A stretch of DNA of 11,289 bases from Acidobacteriota bacterium. Its GTDB lineage: Bacteria; Acidobacteriota; UBA6911; RPQK01. This document shows positions 6,111 to 11,289 of this stretch, one piece after another. Below the pieces are notes generated by a model, which was given only the letters and a program-made list of their open reading frames with translations, searched no databases and was not told the DNA's origin. Numbering within the stretch: position 1 is the stretch's first letter; the number at the start of each line of letters is the position of its first letter. A program made the translations under genes and the position numbers. Where the stretch lies: positions 1 to 11,289 of the forward strand of contig RPQK01000160.1 of assembly GCA_003819755.1 (NCBI GenBank), read 5' to 3'.

Positions 6111-6143
6111 TTTTGGGGCTTTTAGCGGAGGGTGACAGCCAAC

Positions 6144-7622
6144 ATGCTTTCTTTAGGCGAAAATTTTAACGCCGGATACGAGGCTGTGTCCCGGACGAAA
6201 ACGGGAACCGATAGTCGGGCGGCCGGGTCACGGACCCGCCTCCTCGTCGTTGACGACGAGAAACACTTCCAGAACTTTCTGACTCGCGGTCTGGGTTCCG
6301 CAGGTTTCGACCTCGTTTGTGCGAACCACTGGGCTGAAGCGCGCCAGCTTCTTGCTAACGGACAGGCCTTCCCGGACGTGGTTGTCGTCGAACCACTGGC
6401 GGCTCAAATCGACCTGCGCCAGATTTGCGCCGACTGCCGATCGACGCCGGTGGTGGTCCTGTCCGCCTCGCGCGACCCGCAGAGCATCGTTCGTGCGATC
6501 AGGAGCGGCGCGCTGGACTACCTCTGCAAGCCGGTCGATCTTAAGCGCCTGGAGCAGGTGGTCGGGGAAGCGCTGAAGGCAGAGCGTCTCGAGCGCCGGG
6601 CAGAGCCGGTACGCACCCCGGCGCGGAGCCGCAACCAGTCGCAGTTCGTCTTCTGCAGCCCCAAAATGAAGCAAATCGAGCAGGTGGCATTGCAGATCGC
6701 CAACGCTCGCGTCCCGGTGCTGATCCAGGGAGAAAGCGGCGTCGGCAAAGACATCATCGCCCGAATAATTCACTCGCACTCCAAAATCGCTAACAAGCCT
6801 TTCGTGAAGGTCAATTGCGCGGCCTTGCCCTCGGAATTGACGGAGAGCGAGTTGTTCGGTTGCCAGCGCGGGGCCTTCACCGGAGCACTTGCCGACCGCC
6901 CGGGCAAGTTCGAATTCGCCAACGGAGGAACGATCTTCCTCGACGAAATCGGTGAGTTCAGTCCGTCAGTTCAGGCCAAGCTCCTCCAAGTGCTCCAGGA
7001 CGGCCGGTTTACGCGGCTGGGGAGTAACAACGAGATGCGGGTCGATGTTCGGATTGTGGCGGCCACCAACCGGAAACTCGAGGACGCTATTTCCAACGGA
7101 ACTTTTCGGGAGGACCTCTATTACAGGCTGAATGTGGTGTCGATTGACGTGCCTCCGCTCCGGGAACGCCGCGAGGAGATCCCGAGCTTGGCGGACTACT
7201 TCCTGACGAAGTACACGGCCGAGTATCGGACTCCGGCCGAGCCTATCCCTCCAGACCTGATGGAACTCTTCATCACTTTTCATTGGCCGGGAAACGTCAG
7301 GGAACTGGAGAACGTGGTCCGGAGGTACGTCGTACTGCAGGATGCCGAGGGGATCAGAGCCGAGCTGGAGTCACGCCTTTCCAAGCAGATGGGGGGGCAG
7401 ATCGAAGCTTTGGCTGAGAGTTACCTCCATGAGAACCCGGAGTCTGTAGACCTGAAAGAAGTGAGCCGTCGCGCCGCGTTCATGGTGGAAAAGAGCATGA
7501 TCATCAAGACGCTTCGTAACACCAGTTGGAACAAGTGGCGGGCGGCCAAGGAGCTCAAGGTAAGCTACAAGACACTGCTGACCAAAATTGAGCAATACGA
7601 CATAAAACCAAGACCCTATTAA
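6144..7622 (+). CDS. Sigma-54 activator (NtrC-like) with atypical receiver domain
   Basis: A 492-residue enhancer-binding activator with receiver, AAA+ and Fis-type helix-turn-helix domains. Receiver (residues about 31-145): acidic pair D37/D38, S107 and K129 are kept, but the phosphorylated Asp is replaced by Glu83 (PDVVVVEP, GAA codon at 6390-6392). The segment between Glu83 and S107 is about four residues shorter than in NtrC. AAA+: Walker A GESGVGKD 196-203, GAFTGA 243-248, Walker B IFLDEIGE, R322 and R328 in TFREDLYYRL, and HWPGNVREL. The DNA-binding end has SYKTLLTKI (474-482), close to SYRSLLSKI of the activator at 4108-5082. I chose the ATG at 6144, 11 bases after GGAGGG (6127-6132); the in-frame GTG at 6132 would overlap that ribosome site. 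Lying just before the EPS operon, it is the likely activator of its sigma-54 promoter. No partner histidine kinase is in the window. Confidence 0.95.
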   Translation: MLSLGENFNAGYEAVSRTKTGTDSRAAGSRTRLLVVDDEKHFQNFLTRGLGSAGFDLVCANHWAEARQLLANGQAFPDVVVVEPLAAQIDLRQICADCRSTPVVVLSASRDPQSIVRAIRSGALDYLCKPVDLKRLEQVVGEALKAERLERRAEPVRTPARSRNQSQFVFCSPKMKQIEQVALQIANARVPVLIQGESGVGKDIIARIIHSHSKIANKPFVKVNCAALPSELTESELFGCQRGAFTGALADRPGKFEFANGGTIFLDEIGEFSPSVQAKLLQVLQDGRFTRLGSNNEMRVDVRIVAATNRKLEDAISNGTFREDLYYRLNVVSIDVPPLRERREEIPSLADYFLTKYTAEYRTPAEPIPPDLMELFITFHWPGNVRELENVVRRYVVLQDAEGIRAELESRLSKQMGGQIEALAESYLHENPESVDLKEVSRRAAFMVEKSMIIKTLRNTSWNKWRAAKELKVSYKTLLTKIEQYDIKPRPY

Positions 7623-7627
7623 GCGCC

Positions 7628-7683
7628 GAGGCGGCGGTCAAGAGGATGCGACTTCGCGACAGCATGCCGCCTCAATTTTCGTT
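7628..7683 (+). terminator. possible terminator after receiver-type activator
   Basis: GAGGCGGC (7628-7635) pairs with GCCGCCTC (7666-7673), which is followed by AATTTTCGTTT. The 30-nt loop holds a small perfect hairpin (GCGACTTCGC). It starts six bases after the stop codon. The loop is long for a classical intrinsic terminator and the T-run is interrupted. Confidence 0.4.
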
Positions 7684-7707
7684 TGACTCTCGCTGGACTT
7701 CGCTGAG

Positions 7708-7736
7708 TTGGGTAGTTGCCTGCAACATTTGGGTAG
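7708..7736. promoter_or_regulatory. candidate upstream activator site (copy 2), paired repeats
   Basis: TTGGGTAG occurs at 7708-7715 and again at 7729-7736, 21 bp apart, i.e. two helical turns on the same face of DNA. The first copy continues into GTTGC-CT-GCAAC (7715-7726), a perfect 5-bp dyad. The 15-mer at 7709-7723 matches 5213-5227 at 14 positions. GGTAGT begins 127 bp upstream of the predicted start of the sigma-54 promoter, a normal enhancer position. Confidence 0.5.
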
Positions 7737-7794
7737 AGACGTTCAACTCTTGCAAAGGCTCTCGTACCTGAATGTCACGCTGCTAAAGGTTTTG

Positions 7795-7857
7795 GCCGTG
7801 AGCTTCAAGATCGGAACGCCGTTTGCACAAAACCCACCACCACCGCACGCTCACGGC
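7795..7857. repeat. 9-bp inverted repeat flanking the sigma-54 promoter
   Basis: GCCGTGAGC (7795-7803) and GCTCACGGC (7849-7857) are perfect reverse complements. They enclose the -24/-12 element (7812-7827) and the predicted start (about 7838). They could be operator half-sites for a looping repressor or host-factor binding; a hairpin in RNA is unlikely to include the left arm because it precedes the start. Confidence 0.6.
7812..7827 (+). promoter_or_regulatory. sigma-54 (-24/-12) promoter of EPS operon
   Basis: CGGAACGCCGTTTGCA matches TGGCACG-N4-TTGCW at 10 of 12 fixed positions, including the essential GG and GC ten bases apart. The predicted start near 7838 leaves a 188-nt leader before the BY-kinase gene. 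The gene immediately upstream encodes a sigma-54 activator. Confidence 0.7.
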
Positions 7858-8025
7858 GGTCTGTGCCTCGAGTGACCCCACATCGAGGAAGTCCATTGAA
7901 GAGGATTGGCGATTGATTGGGCCGATTCCCATGGGCCGGTTCCTAAGCCGGCTTGAGAACTGTGACTGAGCGAGCATCAATCGCTGTTTGAGGATCATTA
8001 CAGGGTACCGGAGGAGAAGAGCGCA

Positions 8026-10356
8026 ATGGGAGATCTCATTCGCAGGGAGCCGTCATCGTTTGCTGATCCTACAATCAGGATGCAGCGAACCGGAAACTAC
8101 CAGTGGGGCCCGGACGAGGATTCCCTGGACGTCAGGCGATATTTCCAGATTCTGCGCAAGCGGAAATGGCTCATTGTCGCAGTCGTCACCACGGTTCTGG
8201 TCCTGGTAGCAGTCCAGAGCTTCACGACCACGCCCCTTTACCGTGCGACCGCACGAATCCAGATAGATCCAGAATCCGAAAATATCCTGCCATACAAGGA
8301 CGTCTATGAGGGGCCCGAGAGGTATCTCTCGTCAGAGGTTTACCTTCAGACTCAACTGGAGATTCTGCAAAGCAGGGCACTCGCTCGGAGGGTCGTTGAC
8401 CGTCTCAACCTGGCCAACGATCCGCGCTTTGAAGTCCCGGTCCGGGAAGGGCTGGTGACGAGCCAGCTGGGTTCGGTTAAGAAAGCTATGTCCGGCCTGT
8501 TTTCCAAGTCGGACTCGGGCGCGGCAGCCGCCAATCGCGAGTCGATGCCGGGGATGGCCGAGAACCGGGCTGTGATTGAAAAGGTGCTCTCCCGGCTCGA
8601 GGTTACACAGGTACCCAACAGCAGGTTGGTGGAAGTAGGCTGGGTTTCTCCGGATCCATCACTTGCTTCGGCAGTATCCGACACTCTGGCCGAAGAATTC
8701 ATCGAACAGAACCTGCAGACCAAGTTCGAAGCGAACACGCGGGCGACCGCTTTCCTGAAAAAACAGCTTCAGGACATGAAAGGAAACGTTGAGAAGTCCG
8801 AGGGGGACCTGTATCGCTACGCCCGTGAGAACAATATCCTGAACATCAACGACCGAGGCAGCATCGTGCTTCAGACTTTGGAAGATCTGAACCGCCAGAT
8901 GACGACGGTAGAAGGCGAGCTGATCGGCAAGACGGCCGAATTTCAGGCGGTCAGGGATGCGACCCCGGAAGACTTTCCGCAGAGCTTGCGCACTCCGAGT
9001 ATTTCCTTGCTCGAGGAGCGGCTATTTGGCCTCCAGCAGAACCTGGCCAGCCTCTCGGCGCAGTTCGGCAACGAATGGCCCGCCGTCGTCCAGGTCCGCC
9101 AGCAGATCCGGGAGGTTGAGCAGCAGCTCGTGCGCGAGAAAAGGGAGACGATCAGGCGGGCGCAAAGTGAGTACAAAGTGGCCGTTAATCGTCAGCAGAT
9201 GCTCAGACGGGCTCTTCAGAAGCAGAAGGCAGAGGCCAACCAGCTCAATCAGGACTCGATTCAATACAACATCCTGCAACGGGAAGTCGACACGAACCGG
9301 CAACTGTATGAAGGATTGCTCCAGAGACTGAAGGAAACCGGGATATCGGCTGGTATGCGCACGAGCAACATCCACATTGTGGACCATGCTCAGGTGCCAA
9401 CCGCTCCCTATTCGCCGCAACGGGCCGCAGATCTGGCTCTGGGTTTCGGAGTCGGTCTGCTGATTGCCGTTGGGTTGGCCTTCTTGATGGAGTACCTGGA
9501 CAACACGCTCAAAACGCCGGAGGACATGGAACAGTCCCTGGGCCTGCCATCTCTCGGTGTGATACCCGCTATCAGCGATCTTCCCGCCGGAGGCTCCCGT
9601 CTGCTGGCTGAGAAGAGCACTTCAGGAGCGGACAAAACTGAGCTTCCAGCCCGGATTGCCCCAACCAGATTCAGGGTCTGGGAGGCTTACCGTTCACTGC
9701 GGACGTCGATCCTTCTTTCCCATTCCGGCAAACCGCCGAAGGTGATTATGGTGACCTCCTCGATCCCGGGTGAGGGGAAGACGACCACCGTGGCGAACAC
9801 GGGTATCGTTTTGGCGCAGACTGGCGCCCGGACGCTCCTGATTGATCTGGACATGCGCAAGCCGGCATTGGCCGGGACTTTCGGGTTTACCGGCAATCAG
9901 GGGATCAGCTCGTACTTGTCCGGAAACGCCGACCTTTCTTCGCAGATTCGGCAAACGAGTTACCCGAACCTCTTTCTGCTGCCGTCCGGCTTTCGCCCGC
10001 CGAATCCGGCGGAACTGATTGGCTCCGAGCGAATGGAAGCGGGGTTACGGCTACTTGGCGACTACTTCAAGTACATCCTGATCGACACTCCGCCGCTTCT
10101 GTCCGTCACTGATGGGCTGCTCCTGTCTCCCCATGTCGACGGGGTCGTCCTGGTGATTAAGGGGGGCTCCACCCCAAAGGAGACGGTCAAAAAGGCCAGC
10201 AACCACCTGATGAGTGTCGGCGCGCGGGTACTGGGCGCGATGATCAACAACGTGGATATGGATACGCCGGAGTACACCTACTACTACCGCGACTATTACG
10301 ACGACCGTTACAACAGCGATTTGTCCTCGGCGGCCGGCTCGCCCGGTGCCGTTTAG
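8026..10356 (+). CDS. Polysaccharide co-polymerase / BY-kinase (Wzc-like)
   Basis: An inner-membrane protein of the Wzz/Wzc family that controls EPS chain length and export through tyrosine autophosphorylation. Seen in 776 residues: cytoplasmic N-terminus, membrane segment about 48-64, a large coiled-coil periplasmic region (about 235-440), the proline-rich VPTAPYSPQR 457-466 and second membrane segment about 469-487. The C-terminal kinase follows, with Walker A SSIPGEGKTTT 578-588, Walker A' LLIDLDMRKP 604-613 and Walker B YILIDTPP 683-690. The tail has seven tyrosines in 13 residues (750-762, YTYYYRDYYDDRY), the usual autophosphorylation cluster. Kinase and transducer are fused in one chain, as in proteobacterial Wzc. 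GGAGGAG (8010-8016) lies nine bases before the ATG. It is first in the EPS operon behind a sigma-54 promoter, with the export gene 99 bp downstream. All nucleotide-binding motifs are intact. Confidence 0.96.
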   Translation: MGDLIRREPSSFADPTIRMQRTGNYQWGPDEDSLDVRRYFQILRKRKWLIVAVVTTVLVLVAVQSFTTTPLYRATARIQIDPESENILPYKDVYEGPERYLSSEVYLQTQLEILQSRALARRVVDRLNLANDPRFEVPVREGLVTSQLGSVKKAMSGLFSKSDSGAAAANRESMPGMAENRAVIEKVLSRLEVTQVPNSRLVEVGWVSPDPSLASAVSDTLAEEFIEQNLQTKFEANTRATAFLKKQLQDMKGNVEKSEGDLYRYARENNILNINDRGSIVLQTLEDLNRQMTTVEGELIGKTAEFQAVRDATPEDFPQSLRTPSISLLEERLFGLQQNLASLSAQFGNEWPAVVQVRQQIREVEQQLVREKRETIRRAQSEYKVAVNRQQMLRRALQKQKAEANQLNQDSIQYNILQREVDTNRQLYEGLLQRLKETGISAGMRTSNIHIVDHAQVPTAPYSPQRAADLALGFGVGLLIAVGLAFLMEYLDNTLKTPEDMEQSLGLPSLGVIPAISDLPAGGSRLLAEKSTSGADKTELPARIAPTRFRVWEAYRSLRTSILLSHSGKPPKVIMVTSSIPGEGKTTTVANTGIVLAQTGARTLLIDLDMRKPALAGTFGFTGNQGISSYLSGNADLSSQIRQTSYPNLFLLPSGFRPPNPAELIGSERMEAGLRLLGDYFKYILIDTPPLLSVTDGLLLSPHVDGVVLVIKGGSTPKETVKKASNHLMSVGARVLGAMINNVDMDTPEYTYYYRDYYDDRYNSDLSSAAGSPGAV

Positions 10357-10362
10357 GTCTTA

Positions 10363-10431
10363 AAGGACCCCAAGGACCTCAATGACCTCAAAGACGGCTG
10401 AGTGCCTGTCCTTGAGGTCCTTGGGGTCCTT
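10363..10431. repeat. 20-bp perfect inverted repeat built of 9-nt units, inside EPS operon
   Basis: AAGGACCCCAAGGACCTCAA (10363-10382) is exactly complementary to 10412-10431, with 29 bases between. The left side reads as 9-nt units (AAGGACCCC, AAGGACCTC, AATGACCTC, AAAGACGGC); the right side has the inverse units (GTCCTTGAG, GTCCTTGGG twice, GTCGTTGAA) running on to about 10441. A strong RNA hairpin would form between the BY-kinase stop (10356) and the ribosome site of the export gene (10441-10448). No T-run follows, so it is not a clear terminator. It shares the 9-nt period and inverted layout of 2060-2153. Confidence 0.9.
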
Positions 10432-10455
10432 GGGGTCGTTGAAGGGGATCTCATT

Positions 10456-11289
10456 ATGGTGAAAAAGTCAGCAATGTTGGCTTTGATGTTCTGTTTTTCA
10501 GCCCTGCTGGCTCAGAACCAGGACTGGAACCAGAAAATCCAAGAGCTAAGTTTTAAAAACGCCGGCAACGATTATCGACTCGGGCCCGGGGATCTGATCA
10601 CGGTTGATGTTTTCGGGATCGAAGGATTCGGCCGCAACCTGCGGATCAGCTCGTCCGGCACGGTCACCCTGCCTTATCTGGGAGTCGTGCAGGCCTCTGG
10701 CCTCACGACGACTGACCTCGAAGCCAGTCTCGCCAAGATGCTCGACGGTCGATTCATCAAGAACCCCCAGGTGAGTGTTTTCGTCGCCGAATACCGTTCG
10801 CAGTCGGTGTTCGTCCTGGGCGCGGTGCAGAAGCCTGGTCAATACCAGATTACGCAGCCTCTGCGCCTGATTGACGCCATCGGATTGGCCGGCGGATTGA
10901 ATCTTGAGGCGGCCGACAACTTCGCGATTGTTCAGAAGAAGGGAGCCACCAACGGACCAGGCGACACGACTCCTGTTGCCACTGGACAGCAGAACGAAAG
11001 CATCAAGGTGAACCTGAAAGATCTGCTCGAGAACGGCAAGCTGGACTTGAATGTGCAGATTGCCGGAGGAGACGTGGTCCAGATTCCCGAAAGGCAGATC
11101 CAGCGGTTTTACGTGATCGGTGATGTGAACCGGCCGGGTTCGTACGAGCTCCCTCGTGAAGCGAATGTCTTTATCTCGCAGGCGCTGGCGGAGGCTGGCG
11201 GACCCATGCGGACAGCGAAGGCGTCGAAGGCGGTGCTGGTCCGCTGGGATGAGGGCGGCAAACGGCAGGAAATGGCGGTTAACGTCAAC
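10456..11289 (+). CDS. Polysaccharide export protein (Wza-like, SLBB), 3' end cut by window
   Basis: An outer-membrane or periplasmic export protein for EPS; 278 codons are read and the frame is still open at the window edge. Seen: an N-terminal signal sequence (MVKK then a hydrophobic run to about residue 19, ending SALLAQ) without a lipobox cysteine, so it is probably not a lipoprotein, unlike E. coli Wza. The poly-export domain begins DYRLGPGDLITVDVFG (39-54) and continues to about 112. SLBB repeats start at VFVLGAVQKPGQY (118-130) and FYVIGDVNRPGSYEL (218-232). The ATG at 10456 follows AAGGGGA (10442-10448) by seven bases. That ribosome site abuts the inverted repeat, so folding of the repeat could affect translation. 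Its position after the Wzc-like kinase is the standard order of EPS operons, though 99 bp is a wide gap for co-translated partners. Confidence 0.93.
   Translation, partial: MVKKSAMLALMFCFSALLAQNQDWNQKIQELSFKNAGNDYRLGPGDLITVDVFGIEGFGRNLRISSSGTVTLPYLGVVQASGLTTTDLEASLAKMLDGRFIKNPQVSVFVAEYRSQSVFVLGAVQKPGQYQITQPLRLIDAIGLAGGLNLEAADNFAIVQKKGATNGPGDTTPVATGQQNESIKVNLKDLLENGKLDLNVQIAGGDVVQIPERQIQRFYVIGDVNRPGSYELPREANVFISQALAEAGGPMRTAKASKAVLVRWDEGGKRQEMAVNVN

Larger units (their letters stand above)
5911..6143. other. divergent intergenic region between regulators
   Basis: The space between the start codons of the GGDEF-like gene (5749, minus) and the receiver-type activator (6144, plus) is 394 bp. It holds the minus-strand sigma-54 promoter (5910-5895), a GGTAGT site at 6008-6013, a possible plus-strand sigma-70 promoter (5990-6018), an imperfect stem (GTGA.ATAA near 6019 with TTATTCAC near 6043), and a 10-bp tandem repeat in the leader (6091-6110). 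No open reading frame with a ribosome site was seen. Confidence 0.6.
7684..8025. other. regulatory intergenic region ahead of EPS operon
   Basis: The gap between the activator gene and the EPS operon is 403 bp in total. After the possible terminator it contains the TTGGGTAG direct repeats (7708-7736), a GTTGC-CT-GCAAC dyad (7715-7726), the sigma-54 promoter (7812-7827) flanked by a 9-bp inverted repeat, and a leader of about 188 nt ending in a strong ribosome site GGAGGAG (8010-8016). No open reading frame with a convincing start was seen. Confidence 0.65.

Noticed and set aside
6132..6143. GTG start for the receiver-type activator.
   Set aside because: The only ribosome site, GGAGGG at 6127-6132, overlaps this GTG and is properly placed only for the ATG at 6144.
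7709..7724. A second sigma-54 promoter (TGGGTAGTTGCCTGCA) for the EPS operon.
   Set aside because: It fits only 8 of 12 positions, and its dyad, 21-bp direct repeat and location suit an enhancer site; a weak second promoter is not excluded.

Overview
The window looks like chromosomal DNA of a GC-rich Gram-negative bacterium, most likely of the Acidobacteriota or a similar deep-branching soil lineage. That is an inference from the gene set: sigma-54 regulators beside a Wzc/Wza-type exopolysaccharide (EPS) operon, a TrpB2-type tryptophan synthase beta chain, an archaeal-type peroxiredoxin, and intergenic short-unit repeat arrays. No ribosomal RNA or phylogenetic marker is present, so the lineage is not proven. 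No transposase, CRISPR array, tRNA or rRNA was seen.

Layout. Positions 1-94 are a duplicated 7-nt tandem repeat. An Hsp15-like S4 RNA-binding gene (minus, 107-499) diverges from a three-gene plus-strand operon: 1-Cys/Prx6-type peroxiredoxin (641-1309), small winged-helix protein (1318-1557) and Cupin_5/DUF985 protein (1550-2056). A 9-nt-unit inverted repeat array (2060-2153) separates this operon from the convergent minus-strand block. That block, read in its direction of transcription, is a degenerate GGDEF-like protein (5749-5228), a sigma-54 activator without an N-terminal sensor domain (5082-4108), a small DUF6982-like protein (4072-3656) and TrpB2 (3564-2173). On the plus strand follow a second sigma-54 activator with an altered receiver domain (6144-7622) and the start of an EPS operon: a Wzc-like co-polymerase/BY-kinase (8026-10356), a second 9-nt-unit inverted repeat (10363-10431), and a Wza-like export protein (10456 to the window end, truncated).

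How it may work together. Three good sigma-54 (-24/-12) promoter matches lie ahead of the EPS operon (7812-7827), the sensorless activator (5115-5100) and the GGDEF-like gene (5910-5895). About 125 bp upstream of each predicted start there is a GGTAGT-containing motif. Two of these sites share 14 of 15 bases. The two activators also have similar recognition helices. I propose a local sigma-54 circuit in which the two activators control each other, the GGDEF-like protein and EPS synthesis. The activator at 6144-7622 has Glu where a receiver normally has the phosphorylated Asp, so its input is probably not ordinary phosphorylation. The promoters, motif and residue change are read from the sequence; the circuit is inference.
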